DNA of 64,000 bases from a bacterium (GCA_009918675.1 RGDM01000014.1:1-64000), one strand, 5' to 3'. Shown: positions 8,948 to 18,607, counted from the stretch's first letter. Made by a program: numbers and translations. Notes: a model not told the origin generated them from the sequence alone.

Positions 8948-10084
8948 TTACCTGATTGCCTTGAGCATCTCGCACAAATAATTCTCGACACCATGATCAG
9001 CGAACAACGTGTTTTGTGGCGTTGCCACGTTCAAAACACTCTGCTTCACAGAATCAACATTGCTAAGCCAATAGCGTGAGTCCCAGGCATCATCGCTGGT
9101 GAACGCTGTTTCGGAAGAATTTGCTTGGCCAAGCGACACTGGCACCCCGACATGACTGAATCTAAACAACTGCAATGCACCTGCGAGGGTGGCCTGAAGG
9201 AGTTGGTCGGGAATCAAAGCCTGCGCCACCTGCTGTGCACTGCCAACCGCAGGCGGCACATGTGGAACAGGGTCGTTACCATAAACATAACGCCGAAATT
9301 TACCAGCAAGAACACGCTCTGCCGCCAGCGAAAAAGTTGCATTACCAATGCGAGGTTGCCCCAGCGAAACAACACCAGCCAACCTGACACCCTTGCTCAC
9401 TCCGTCAACGGCAGCCAGGGTTGCAAGCGCCGCACCAAGACTATGGCCAACATAGTATGTGGGAATATCGGGGCGATCTTTTAGGTTCAATGCTTGATAC
9501 AATGCTGAAGAAATAGAATCGAAACTACTTTTGAAACCGCTATGCACACCTCCCGGCAATGAGGTGAACGACGAAGGCGACACCGCAAACTGAAGATCGC
9601 TGATAGCACCTTTGAGATCATGAGTGCCGCGGAACACCACCAGATTGATTTGACTCGAAGAAGCAACAAATCCTTGCACTCCCATTGCTGAATTTTCCAA
9701 TGCTGTGAACTGCGAAAAACCGGCTGATTTGAAATAATTTTTCAACTCAGCGTTGAATGGAAACGGAGCCCCACCAACCATTGCAAAACGAGCCAAGAGA
9801 TAAGAATTCACCGGATTGAGGCCCGCGGATTTGATGAATTCCAGCCCCTGTGGATCGGCGCAACGCAGGCGCATGGGAACTGAACTCAAGGCAAAAGCCG
9901 GCTGCTCTGCCGCCTCGACCGCGATACCACCTCCTTTCGTTGCACTTTCCGCTCCATTCGCTTTTCCAGCGATACTGCGCTGGGCTGGCACCTGACCACC
10001 AGCCCCTGGTAGGTTTTTCTGCGCACATCCGCCCGACAAAACGAGCAAACTGAGACAAAACCAGCGAAAGCGCGTTTTAAACAT
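8948..10084 (-). CDS. Class 3 lipase lipoprotein
   Basis: This is a predicted lipid-anchored alpha/beta hydrolase. The chosen ATG (10084) gives 378 residues beginning with a signal peptide that ends in LSGGC (lipobox, C20). The class 3 lipase core shows VVFRGTHD (about 149-156), the nucleophile elbow GHSLGAAL with S215, D271 in YGNDPVPHV and H311 in FSHVGVPV, so the Ser-Asp-His triad is complete. Residues 21-65 form a low-complexity spacer. It converges on the response regulator with only three bases between the stops. The substrate is unknown; a phospholipid or triglyceride is likely from the family. Confidence 0.85.
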   Translation of the reverse strand: MFKTRFRWFCLSLLVLSGGCAQKNLPGAGGQVPAQRSIAGKANGAESATKGGGIAVEAAEQPAFALSSVPMRLRCADPQGLEFIKSAGLNPVNSYLLARFAMVGGAPFPFNAELKNYFKSAGFSQFTALENSAMGVQGFVASSSQINLVVFRGTHDLKGAISDLQFAVSPSSFTSLPGGVHSGFKSSFDSISSALYQALNLKDRPDIPTYYVGHSLGAALATLAAVDGVSKGVRLAGVVSLGQPRIGNATFSLAAERVLAGKFRRYVYGNDPVPHVPPAVGSAQQVAQALIPDQLLQATLAGALQLFRFSHVGVPVSLGQANSSETAFTSDDAWDSRYWLSNVDSVKQSVLNVATPQNTLFADHGVENYLCEMLKAIR

Positions 10085-10215
10085 CAGCAACCCCAGGCAA
10101 ACACTGAATTTGCGGGCGTATCGGCAGAATCGCAGCAAAAATTGACTTAATTTTATTTTTTCATATCCGATCCTCATTGAGTTGATTGGCTTTGCGCTAC
10201 AAAGGGGAGTCACGG

Positions 10216-11085
10216 ATGTGGAGTTTTAAAACACCAAGCCCTGCAGTCGCTGTTTGTGCTTTGGCCGCGCTTGTCAGCTTATCGAGCTGCACGAAATCTT
10301 CGTCGCAATCGGCGAATTCACCCGCCCCTGTGATTCAACCACCAGCTCCATCCACATCAGCTCCAATAGGCAATGCGCCCGGCTCGGGGAACGTAAGCGA
10401 ATCTATGCTGAGCTATTCAATTGCTTCGCTGGCTGGAGAGGATCTGTTTTGCCAGACGGTAACAACAAAAAATCAAATGAGAAGTGCAGATCTTGAGCCG
10501 CTGGCAAATGCGCTTGCCGGTGCGCAAGGAAATGTTCCAAAGGGAGTCTTGAACCCCTTCACAATGCAGACTCTTGGTTTGGTAATAAACGCAACGCCAT
10601 GCAACAAAATCCCCGCGCTTGTTGCATCAGGGCATTGTGAAATTGCTGCAAGTCAACTTGCTGCGACAGGTCAAATAGCAATTCAAACCGAGCAAAGAAT
10701 TCTTTGGAAAGATGTTGCCCTCCTGGCGCAGGCAACCTCAGTACAACTTTCGCTCGACAGCAAACGCGATGTCATTGCCTCAAAAAATGCGGTTCTCAGC
10801 AGTGTTCAAAGTCAAATCCGTCAGCAGCAATTACTGTTGCAGATCCTGCAGGCGCCAAACGGAAATTCAACACTTATTTCTGAAGCACAGGCGCTTTTGA
10901 CACGTTTGCAGGAGCAAACTGTCTCACTCGATAAAGACATCAAATCTCTTGAAGCGGAAACGAAACCCATTCAAGATGAACTCAACAAGACACTCGATAA
11001 ATTGGCAACAGCGCGAGCGAGTTTGAAACTTGCCTGCAACCCTGTGGGTATGGGTGCTGATTCAGCGGTTTGGAAAGACAACTGA
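10216..11085 (+). CDS. Lipoprotein with a C-terminal coiled coil, function unknown
   Basis: The 289-residue product starts at an ATG preceded by GGGGAG. The signal peptide ends in SLSSC, followed by a Ser/Pro-rich linker (about 25-60). Four or five cysteines (FCQTV, TPCNK, GHCEIA, KLACN) suggest disulphides outside the cytoplasm. Residues about 175-275 are predicted to be a long heptad-like helix rich in Q, L, K and E. It diverges from the lipase lipoprotein with about 130 bp between them. No family is recognised. Confidence 0.75.
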   Translation: MWSFKTPSPAVAVCALAALVSLSSCTKSSSQSANSPAPVIQPPAPSTSAPIGNAPGSGNVSESMLSYSIASLAGEDLFCQTVTTKNQMRSADLEPLANALAGAQGNVPKGVLNPFTMQTLGLVINATPCNKIPALVASGHCEIAASQLAATGQIAIQTEQRILWKDVALLAQATSVQLSLDSKRDVIASKNAVLSSVQSQIRQQQLLLQILQAPNGNSTLISEAQALLTRLQEQTVSLDKDIKSLEAETKPIQDELNKTLDKLATARASLKLACNPVGMGADSAVWKDN

Positions 11086-11126
11086 ATCTGCCATCAGCGC
11101 AAGACACGACTTATTTCTCCGCTCAA

Positions 11127-12632
11127 TCAAAACGGTGCGAGGGCTGCAATGCGACCGGTTGCGCGGTGACGTGGAATTGTGACGGTAAAGACCGTTCCTG
11201 CACCGGGTTCGCTGCGCAGGTGAATATGCCCGCCATGCGCTTGAATGACATGTTTCACGATAGCCAACCCCAAGCCAGAACCTCCGCCCAAACGTGCGTG
11301 GCTTTTATCAACCCGATAAAAACGCTCAAAGGCGCGCAACTGTGCTGCATAGGGGATACCCAAACCCGAATCTTCGACATACACAGTCCATTCATCGTCG
11401 CTTTGCCGCACTGAAACTTTCACATAGCCGTCGCGCCGATTGTATTTGATTCCGTTGTCGACCAAGTTGAGCAACACGGAATCAAAGCGTTGTCCATCCA
11501 CCATCAATTCCTGCACCTGGGGAGCGATATCAATCACCACACTCACGCCAGCTTCTTTCGCTTTCGGAGTGAGTGTTTCTTTCACGCGGGCAAGTGCCAT
11601 GCGGATATCGTAGGGTTTTACCGTGAGGGGTATCTGATTGTTCTCAAGACTTGATAGCAGGATCATGTCTTGAAGAAGCGTTGAAACCTGCTCTGAATTG
11701 CGAACAATGACGTTCAAAAACTGCTGAGCCATCTCCAGGTTCAATGATGCATACTGATCTTGCAGGAGTTCGGCATAGCCACGAATCGATGAAATCGGTG
11801 TTTTCAGCTCATGGCTCACGTTGGCAAAAAATTCGCGGCGAAATTGCTCGAGCCGATGAAGGTCACTCATGTCAAAGAGAAAAATGAAACAAACAGGATG
11901 CTGTGTTCCCGATTGCACCAGCACCATCTTGGCGCGCACTCTTTTCGCTTCCGGACCATCGAGGTGAATCGACTCAACCACCTCAGCTTCAACACCACCT
12001 GCGGCGAACTCGCTGCGGCAGCGGAGAAGAAACGAGACAAAGCGATCATTGAGTTCAACGCTGCGAATGACCTCAATCAAATCACGTCCAACCGGATCGC
12101 CATAGTATTCCAACCAACGCCGCACGGTGTGATTGATTTTTAATATTTTGCCCTCGAGCGTGCACAGAACAACACCTTCACCAATGGCATTAAAAAGCTC
12201 ATCAATGCGACTATTTTGTTCGCGGGCCTCTTGGATGGATGTGTTCATCCTCCGGCCCATGCCCTGAATTGCACGCGCAAGCCGCGAGTATTCATCGTAC
12301 CCGCTCACCGCAGCCACGCTGCCGCTCAGATCGAACCCACCCTGACGCGTGAGCTGTTGCAGCGAGCGCAACGGCACATCAACAAGCCTTACAAGCGCAA
12401 TATAAGCAACAGCGGCGCAAATAACGATGAGAAGCACTGAAGGAAGATGTGGACTTAAGACCTCTTCTAAAACCAGAATTAATACAACTAAAATCCACAA
12501 TCTTAGATGCACTGAAAGAGGAATAAGAACTCTGAGGAGGAGGAGAGAATTTTCAAACAAGCGAACAACCGACCGACGCCAGCTTTTTGCTTGTGCAGTT
12601 ATTCTTTCTAAAGAAACAGCAACTCGACTCAC
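11127..12632 (-). CDS. PhoR-like sensor histidine kinase
   Basis: This is a 501-residue membrane kinase. Two adjacent hydrophobic segments (about 28-58 and 63-82) are followed by a HAMP-like region (about 83-135), a PAS domain (about 140-255), HisKA with the phosphoacceptor in NVSHELKTPISS (H274), and HATPase_c with LNLVDNGIKYN, EDSGLGIP and GGSGLGLAIVKH. The absence of a large periplasmic loop is typical of PhoR. The start GTG overlaps the dtd stop (GTGA), so hemL, dtd and this gene form one operon. Its likely partner is the OmpR-type regulator at 8123-8944. Confidence 0.88.
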   Translation of the reverse strand: MSRVAVSLERITAQAKSWRRSVVRLFENSLLLLRVLIPLSVHLRLWILVVLILVLEEVLSPHLPSVLLIVICAAVAYIALVRLVDVPLRSLQQLTRQGGFDLSGSVAAVSGYDEYSRLARAIQGMGRRMNTSIQEAREQNSRIDELFNAIGEGVVLCTLEGKILKINHTVRRWLEYYGDPVGRDLIEVIRSVELNDRFVSFLLRCRSEFAAGGVEAEVVESIHLDGPEAKRVRAKMVLVQSGTQHPVCFIFLFDMSDLHRLEQFRREFFANVSHELKTPISSIRGYAELLQDQYASLNLEMAQQFLNVIVRNSEQVSTLLQDMILLSSLENNQIPLTVKPYDIRMALARVKETLTPKAKEAGVSVVIDIAPQVQELMVDGQRFDSVLLNLVDNGIKYNRRDGYVKVSVRQSDDEWTVYVEDSGLGIPYAAQLRAFERFYRVDKSHARLGGGSGLGLAIVKHVIQAHGGHIHLRSEPGAGTVFTVTIPRHRATGRIAALAPF

Positions 12633-13237
12633 AACCCTTCAACTCCATCCTCAATGCTGCAATCAAACATCAACGTCACCGGCCCATCATTGGTTAAAGT
12701 AACCTGCATGTCAGCAGCAAAAACTCCGCTTAAAACAGGTCTATCTGCGCATTTCTCTCTGACAAATAAGAGTAAATCAGAAAAACAGTGTTTTGCGAGT
12801 GGAGCCGCAAGAGCACCGGTAAAGCTTGGACGATTGCCTTTGCGCAGATCGGCAAACAAGGTGAACTGACTCACCAAATAAAGACCTGCCGAGGCGGATT
12901 GCTGCAGCAACGATTCATTCATGCGCCCTTCGGAGTCTGAGAAGATCCGCAGTTGAGAGGTTTTTTCCCACCACCGCCGAAACAACGGCTCGAGCAGTTG
13001 CTGGCGGGTGTCGTCAGGAATCTGCAAAAGCTCGGAAATTCCTTCGGTCATGAGATCCGCCTGGTCTGTGGCAAAGCCAACCAAGGTCAGCAGGCCTTTT
13101 TCAAGAACTCCACGCGACTCACCGTCAATCACGACTTGCGCATTTAAACTTCGCTGGACAACAGTGCGCAGGCGAATTTGCTGCCACGGATTCGAATTAG
13201 ATTGACTCAGCAACGACACGCACAAGCCTTTCAACAT
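12629..13237 (-). CDS. dtd: D-aminoacyl-tRNA deacylase
   Basis: DTD hydrolyses D-aminoacyl-tRNA to prevent D-amino acid misincorporation. Family motifs are LRTVVQRS near the N-terminus, the catalytic SQFTLFADLRKGNRPSF and NDGPVTLMFD at the C-terminus. The usual length is about 145-150 residues. This frame gives 202, because of about 22 extra N-terminal residues overlapping hemL and an insertion of about 25-28 residues between GFATDQADL and LRIFSDSEG. The true start is uncertain; a GTG at 13219 is possible. The stop overlaps the next gene. Confidence 0.88.
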   Translation of the reverse strand: MLKGLCVSLLSQSNSNPWQQIRLRTVVQRSLNAQVVIDGESRGVLEKGLLTLVGFATDQADLMTEGISELLQIPDDTRQQLLEPLFRRWWEKTSQLRIFSDSEGRMNESLLQQSASAGLYLVSQFTLFADLRKGNRPSFTGALAAPLAKHCFSDLLLFVREKCADRPVLSGVFAADMQVTLTNDGPVTLMFDCSIEDGVEGL

Positions 13238-14486
13238 CGTCCACAGTATGTTCTGTGCTCAAGAAACCTACCTCATAGCCACTCGGCCCCATGTACAAAC
13301 CTGCATCCAACCAACGATGATAAACCTGATTAAAAAGATTCATGTCAGTTGAGGCAACCTGGGTGAAATTCCGCGGAGGCTGTTTGCTTCCGAAGAAAAA
13401 GCAAAAAAACGATGCTTTGCGAACAAAAGACACTCGCCCGGAGCGAATGGCGGCAGCCAAATGCTGTTGCACCAGAGCATCAAGTGCTTGTCCGGTTTTT
13501 TCAAGACGGTTAAATGCGTCGCATTCTTCCATTGCGGTGAGCGTTGCCAAGCCTGCGGCCATTGCGAGCGGATTGCCACTTAATGTTCCCGCCTGATAGG
13601 CCCGCCCCAACGGAGCAACATGTTCCATGACGCTTTTCTTTCCGCCGTATGCTGCGGCTGGAAGACCACCACCAACAATTTTTCCAAAAGTCCACAGATC
13701 AGGCTGAACAGCAAATGCCTCTGCTGCACCGCCGCGTGCGACGCGGAAACCGGTCATGACCTCATCGAAAATAAGCACACTGCCATGTGTGCTGCACTGC
13801 GTGCGCAACGCTTCAAGGAAGCCTTTTTCTGGCAAGACAAGGCCCATGTTGGCCGCCATCGGCTCAACAATCACGGCCGCAATTTCACCACCCCAGCGGG
13901 CGAAAATCTCTTCAATACCTTCGATTGAATTGTAGACTCCAGTGATCGTGTCCTGCACACAGGCTTCCGGAACTCCGGCTGAGCTCGCCTGTCCAAGTGT
14001 TGCCAATCCGCTTCCAGCCTTGACGAGCAAGCAGTCCGCATGGCCATGGTAACAGCCCTCAAATTTAACAAATTTATTGCGACCCGTGGCTGCGCGAGCG
14101 ACTCGAATTGCGCTCATTGTTGCTTCAGTTCCGCTGTTCACAAAGCGCATCATCTCTAACCCAGGCATCCAGGTTTGAATTTTTTCTGCAAGCTTCACCT
14201 CTTCTTCGCTGGGAGCTCCAAAGGTCAGCGCTCGCGCCGCTTGCTTTTCAACAGCCGATAGAACTGCTGGGTGGGAATAGCCCAAAATGAGTGGTCCCCA
14301 AGAACCACAAAAATCAATGTAGGTGTTGCCGTCGACATCGGTCAGGTACTTTCCGCGACCGTGCGAGAAGACAATGGGGTCGCCGCCGACGCTGCGGAAA
14401 GAACGAACAGGAGAATTCACTCCACCGGGAAAAATTTTCCGACTTCGGACCATCACCTCGGCAGACCTTTGTCGATTCATCTTCAT
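13197..14486 (-). CDS. hemL: Glutamate-1-semialdehyde 2,1-aminomutase
   Basis: This PLP enzyme makes 5-aminolevulinate for tetrapyrroles by the C5 pathway. The ATG at 14486 has GGAG six bases upstream and gives 429 residues. Motifs include FPGGVNSPVRSF, NSGTEATMSAIR, GCYHGHAD, the PLP region IFDEVMTGFRV and the Schiff-base lysine in TFGKIVGGGLP, then GRAYQAGTLSGNPLAM. The sequence agrees with the family throughout. A second heme gene, hemB, lies at 43610 but is not linked. Confidence 0.95.
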   Translation of the reverse strand: MKMNRQRSAEVMVRSRKIFPGGVNSPVRSFRSVGGDPIVFSHGRGKYLTDVDGNTYIDFCGSWGPLILGYSHPAVLSAVEKQAARALTFGAPSEEEVKLAEKIQTWMPGLEMMRFVNSGTEATMSAIRVARAATGRNKFVKFEGCYHGHADCLLVKAGSGLATLGQASSAGVPEACVQDTITGVYNSIEGIEEIFARWGGEIAAVIVEPMAANMGLVLPEKGFLEALRTQCSTHGSVLIFDEVMTGFRVARGGAAEAFAVQPDLWTFGKIVGGGLPAAAYGGKKSVMEHVAPLGRAYQAGTLSGNPLAMAAGLATLTAMEECDAFNRLEKTGQALDALVQQHLAAAIRSGRVSFVRKASFFCFFFGSKQPPRNFTQVASTDMNLFNQVYHRWLDAGLYMGPSGYEVGFLSTEHTVDDVERLVRVVAESI

Positions 14487-14579
14487 TTTTGACTCCAAAC
14501 TCCAAACGCACAACGGCTTATGCGATTCTCAATGCGACCCCATGACCATAGGTGCCAAGAGCGGTGGGAGGCAAGTCGG

Positions 14580-15197
14580 ATGAGCAACAAGAGTTCGGGT
14601 CGCCAAAGCAAACCCTTCGGTTCTGGGCAATACTCAGCGCCGTTTCACCTCCGGTTGGTCGGAAAAACCCTTATTTTCGTTGCATTCGCCCTCAGCGCAT
14701 GCACTCAAAAAGCGCGAAAATCAACCCTCCGAGACCTCCAGGCCGACGCAGCCAACCAGCCCACGCTGAAGCAAATGAAAATTAAATATTCTTTCGTTTT
14801 CATTGGGAGTTCTGGGAAGAAATACCCCATCTACATGAGCGCCGATGTGGCGGTCAGCGACGGGCAGAAAGAAGCCCTCTGGAATAGCGCAATTGACAGC
14901 GACGCTGGGTTAACCTCAGCCAGCAACGAAAGTAAAACATTGAAGCCCGACAAAGACCTGCAGTTCAAAGCGCAGATCAGTGGGGAAACCAGCAGCCCTT
15001 CGGTTGTGGTATTTACCTCTGGCAACCCCGAACTTGGGCGCGGACTCAGTCTCTCTGTGCAGAAAGTGGTGGCAAGTGGTGCGACAACCTGGAAGGCTAT
15101 TTCTCTGAGCTATTTCGGCTATGACGCGCAGATTGAAGACAGCACCCTGCCGACGCAAACGGCAGCAAGCACAACCAACCCACAACTCGCAAAGTAA
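14580..15197 (+). CDS. Small lipoprotein, function unknown
   Basis: An ATG at 14580 preceded by GGGAGG gives 205 residues. The N-terminal 28 residues are polar and basic, then a hydrophobic stretch ends in FALSAC, a plausible lipobox with an unusually long n-region. The mature part is about 155 residues with alternating hydrophobic and polar positions suggesting beta structure (KIKYSFVFIGSSGKKYPIYM), and it ends in a Thr/Ala-rich tail. No family is recognised. It is divergent from hemL. Confidence 0.7.
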   Translation: MSNKSSGRQSKPFGSGQYSAPFHLRLVGKTLIFVAFALSACTQKARKSTLRDLQADAANQPTLKQMKIKYSFVFIGSSGKKYPIYMSADVAVSDGQKEALWNSAIDSDAGLTSASNESKTLKPDKDLQFKAQISGETSSPSVVVFTSGNPELGRGLSLSVQKVVASGATTWKAISLSYFGYDAQIEDSTLPTQTAASTTNPQLAK

Positions 15198-15252
15198 CAC
15201 AAAGACATCTGTAGAAACAAATCAGATCATAATTCATTGCAGGACAGTAATC

Positions 15253-15732
15253 ATGGCTCTCGCAAAAATATTGTTCAGCGCTCTTGTGCTTTACAGTGTT
15301 GAATTTCAGGCGGCCGCGTCTTGCCATGATTCTGCGAGTCAACCAAACAAAAGTCAGTTGGGTTCAGAGGTCTAACTTGCCAACATGATCATCTATTCAC
15401 AAGAATACATGCGCTACTTTTTCGCCGACAATGATTCCAATGTTCAGCCTTTACCCGCCTCGGGAATGTCATTGTTTCTTGCTCGCGATGTGAAAAAAGG
15501 AACGCGCTTTTCAAGTATCCTCACGCTTCCATTGCGTGAAGAAGAAGTCCGCAAGGTGAATCAAGAAGCCTTCAAATATTATTACCCAAAACTTGCGATG
15601 ATTGGTGTCGAGGTGAGTCATCACGTCTATTTAAATTTTGGCCTGGGATATTCCGGCAATGTAAAAACGGGAGCCTGGTTTTTTCCCTTTGGGATCAGCT
15701 ACCGTCTGGTTGATGAGAGTTCATCCATTTGA
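15253..15732 (+). pseudogene. Secreted, barrel-like protein interrupted by an in-frame TAA
   Basis: From an ATG at 15253 (AGGA upstream) the frame encodes a signal peptide (hydrophobic 6-16, ending QAAAS) and stops at TAA 15373-15375 (codon 41). The same frame then continues for 118 codons to a stop at 15732. The second part has alternating aromatic and glycine residues (VYLNFGLGYSGN, FPFGISYRLV) typical of outer-membrane beta strands. The first ATG after the stop (15385) lacks a good ribosome site and would leave the protein without a signal. A CAA-to-TAA change would explain it. Read-through is an alternative. Confidence 0.6.
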
Positions 15733-15850
15733 ACGCACGACAACCTTAACCTCAAACAACCCTAAACCTTTGATTTCATTGCGATAAAACGAATATTTTA
15801 AAGCTTCAATCAAGGTATGACGATAATAGCCCCACTGGGGGATATTCAAT

Positions 15851-16780
15851 TTGCAAACACGTCCACAAAAAAACTATCTCGTTCTGCTCATGTTGTTTTG
15901 TGTGTGGACTGCTGCGTGCAAAGGTGCACGCAGCAGCGGCTCCGAAGTTTCTTCGACCGCATCTGCAACAGTGATCGCTCTGCGTCCGAAAGAAAATTCG
16001 TATATTTTCCTCCACCAGTTCTCGACACGCTCTCTGGTTAGAAAAGGACTTGAGTGTTCTGTCAAACTGGAAAACGATCAACAGTTGGAGCTTGTGCCCG
16101 TCAGTGAAGCTCGCCTAAAAGCGCCCCAGGGTTACGAGTATTTTATTGTTCTCAAAGAACCTTTGGATTTGAAGAGCTGCACTGGCAACAACGAGGTTGA
16201 AGATTTCGACGGCAAATCTTTTTTCGTCAGTCGTCTGCAAACAGAACTTGTTCTTTCGAACACAGTTGCCCCTGCACCGGACAAAGAAGTTCCATTTTCA
16301 ACCGATGATCTCAAATCATCCAAATCAGAAGCGCTTGCTCGTGACATGGAACGCCGTCGATCGGGAGGCGGCAAATCTTGTGGATTGACTGCCTTTGGCA
16401 ACCGCGGGTGTTGGGCGTGTGTGGGTTGGGCGATGACTGATCAAGGGCTATTTCCACGCGGATTAGGCTCTGATGCAGATAACAGCCCAAACGGATTTCT
16501 TCGCGCAACCGCATCCGCTCGGGCAAGAAAAACTGCCGACGGTCTCGTTAATATCAATGGAATTCGCTTTCGCTCGCTGAAAGCGCAATACGCCAGAACG
16601 CCTTCGCTTGCGCCACGCGGATCAATTCTCTTCTGCAATACCTCAGCCGAGGGTCACGCGGCGGTGGTGATTAAGCCAGCCGAAGAATTGCGCAGCGATG
16701 TCGTTGAAATTCTGTCCTCGACCTGGCGACAATCAAAATGCTGGGAACAGGTGGAAGAAATCCTTTTCCCTGTGGATTAA
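15851..16780 (+). CDS. Lipoprotein with a possible NlpC/P60- or CHAP-like cysteine peptidase fold
   Basis: A TTG start at 15851 (GGGGG nine bases upstream) gives 309 residues beginning with a signal peptide that ends in VWTAAC. The middle region is unassigned. Residues about 175-200 contain SCGLTAFGNRGCWACVGWAM, and about 260-280 contain APRGSILFC followed by EGHAAVVI. A Cys-Trp helix followed by a proline-Gly-strand and GH(A/V)xxV is the layout of CHAP and NlpC/P60 peptidoglycan hydrolases, so C in GCWAC and H in EGHAA would be the catalytic pair. This is inference from pattern only. A strong terminator follows. Confidence 0.6.
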   Translation: MQTRPQKNYLVLLMLFCVWTAACKGARSSGSEVSSTASATVIALRPKENSYIFLHQFSTRSLVRKGLECSVKLENDQQLELVPVSEARLKAPQGYEYFIVLKEPLDLKSCTGNNEVEDFDGKSFFVSRLQTELVLSNTVAPAPDKEVPFSTDDLKSSKSEALARDMERRRSGGGKSCGLTAFGNRGCWACVGWAMTDQGLFPRGLGSDADNSPNGFLRATASARARKTADGLVNINGIRFRSLKAQYARTPSLAPRGSILFCNTSAEGHAAVVIKPAEELRSDVVEILSSTWRQSKCWEQVEEILFPVD

Positions 16781-16805
16781 GCCTTCCATCCATGAACAAC
16801 AGCAC

Positions 16806-16837
16806 AAAAAAAAGGGACCTCGAAGAGGTCCGTTTTT
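16806..16837. terminator. Bidirectional rho-independent terminator
   Basis: GGACCTC (16815-16821), loop GAA, GAGGTCC (16825-16831) form a perfect 7-bp stem. It is flanked by eight A on the left and GTTTTT on the right, so it works in both directions. It separates the convergent lipoprotein gene and pyrG. Confidence 0.85.
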
Positions 16838-16840
16838 GCA

Positions 16841-18490
16841 TTAATCACGCAGCTGCTTTCGCTTGACAGCAGCCGAGATCAGTTCTCGAAAGAGCGGATG
16901 AGGCTGGGTTGGACGGCTCTTGAGCTCTGGGTGAAACTGGCAGCCCATGAACCAAGGATGCCCTGAAAGTTCCATCATTTCTGCAAGCGTTCCATCGGGG
17001 CTTTCTCCCGAGACCAAAAAACCCGAATCCTCAAAACGTGATCGGAATTCTGGGTTGAATTCATAGCGATGGCGATGCCGCTCACTGATTCTATCAGCTG
17101 CATAGGCCGTGTAGGCATTGGTTGTGCGGCGAACGATGCAGTCGTAAGCCCCAAGCCGCATGCTCCCACCCTTGCGCTCAACATTCTGCTGACTTTCCAT
17201 GAGGTGAATAACCTTGTTGCGCGATTGGGGATCGAATTCTTCGGAATTTGCATCAGCGATTTTCAACACATTTCGTGCATATTCCAAGCAAGAAAGTTGC
17301 ATACCCAAGCAGATCCCGAGGAATGGCACTTTGTTTTCACGGGCAAATTGAATGGCTGACATCTTGCCAAGCACACCACGGTCACCGAATCCACCAGGAA
17401 CAATAATCGCATCAAAGTCACCGAGAGTTTCTGATGCGTTCGCTGCAGAAATCTGCTCGGAATCGAGTCCAACAATTTCTATCGAAGCTTCGTTTGCGAT
17501 TCCACCGTGGGTCAGTGCCTCATACAAAGATTTGTAACTGTCACGCACGCCGAGATATTTACCAACAACACCGACTCGCAAAGAATGACGAGGCTTTTCA
17601 AGGCGCTCGATAATCCGATTCCATTCTTCGAGATTAGGCTGTGCCGTCCAGATCCCGAGATGCTCAGCAATCCGCGCATCCAGCCCTTGTTCGTGATAAA
17701 TGATTGGCATTTTATAGATGTTATCTACATCAAGCGCTTCAAAAACACATTCACGATCTAAGTTACAAAACAGCGATATTTTTTCGCGTACATCTTGCGA
17801 CATCGGCTGATCTGCGCGACAGATAAGAATATCAGGTTGAATACCTATGGAGCGCAGTTCTTTGACTGAATGTTGTGTTGGTTTGGTTTTCAATTCACCA
17901 GCAGCACGAATGTAAGGAACCAATGTCACGTGAATGAAAAGTGAGTTTTCCTTACCCACATCATTGCGGAACTGCCGAATGGCTTCAAGAAACGGCAGAC
18001 TTTCAATGTCCCCAATCGTTCCACCCACTTCAACAATGGAGACATCTGCACCTTCAGAAGAATGGACAATATTGGCTTTAATTTGATCTGTAATATGCGG
18101 AATCACCTGCACAGTTCCGCCCAGATAATCACCTCGCCGTTCGCGATTGATGACCGTATCGTAAACCTGCCCCGTGGTAAAACTGTTGCGTTTGGCAAGG
18201 TTCGCACGAGTAAACCGCTGATAGTGTCCAAGGTCGAGGTCGGTTTCAGCTCCGTCGTCGGTGACAAAAACTTCGCCGTGCTGAAAGGGCGACATCGTGC
18301 CTGGGTCAACGTTGATATAAGGGTCCATTTTGGTCATGGACACGCGCAGCCCGCGGGTTTCGAGCAAAGCGCCTAGGCTCGCAGCTGCAAGCCCTTTGCC
18401 AATGCTGGAGACAACCCCACCTGTCACGAAAATGTACTTCGTCGGATGCTGCCCGCCCCGACGTACCCCGGCCTTTTGCTGAAACTGCAT
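16841..18490 (-). CDS. pyrG: CTP synthase
   Basis: PyrG aminates UTP to CTP using glutamine. The 549-residue protein has the synthetase domain with [20 protein letters not shown] (P-loop), [18 protein letters not shown] and GGTVGDIE-type motifs ([13 protein letters not shown]). The class I glutaminase domain has the nucleophile in [10 protein letters not shown] and the His/Glu pair in [11 protein letters not shown]. The start ATG and an N-terminus slightly longer than usual (about 15 residues before KYIFVTGG) are consistent. It ends at the bidirectional terminator. Confidence 0.97.
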   Translation of the reverse strand: MQFQQKAGVRRGGQHPTKYIFVTGGVVSSIGKGLAAASLGALLETRGLRVSMTKMDPYINVDPGTMSPFQHGEVFVTDDGAETDLDLGHYQRFTRANLAKRNSFTTGQVYDTVINRERRGDYLGGTVQVIPHITDQIKANIVHSSEGADVSIVEVGGTIGDIESLPFLEAIRQFRNDVGKENSLFIHVTLVPYIRAAGELKTKPTQHSVKELRSIGIQPDILICRADQPMSQDVREKISLFCNLDRECVFEALDVDNIYKMPIIYHEQGLDARIAEHLGIWTAQPNLEEWNRIIERLEKPRHSLRVGVVGKYLGVRDSYKSLYEALTHGGIANEASIEIVGLDSEQISAANASETLGDFDAIIVPGGFGDRGVLGKMSAIQFARENKVPFLGICLGMQLSCLEYARNVLKIADANSEEFDPQSRNKVIHLMESQQNVERKGGSMRLGAYDCIVRRTTNAYTAYAADRISERHRHRYEFNPEFRSRFEDSGFLVSGESPDGTLAEMMELSGHPWFMGCQFHPELKSRPTQPHPLFRELISAAVKRKQLRD

Positions 18491-18558
18491 GGAAGCCCCC
18501 AGGAATCACAAAACTATCTGAACGTTCGTCGGGACCCTTCTTTATCTTAAATCTGCGA

Positions 18559-18607
18559 GCAAGGGAAATTCTTGCCCGTGCTTCTCTGGGCAAGGGAAAA
18601 TCTTGCC
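18559..18607. repeat. Two tandem copies of an imperfect hairpin
   Basis: GCAAG(GGAAATT)CTTGC at 18559-18575 and GGCAAG(GGAAAAT)CTTGCC at 18589-18607 are nearly identical inverted repeats spaced 31 bp apart. They lie in the 173-bp divergent gap between pyrG and the next gene. Three helical turns of spacing would suit a dimeric regulator. Alternatively they are RNA stem-loops in the pyrG leader. Confidence 0.5.
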
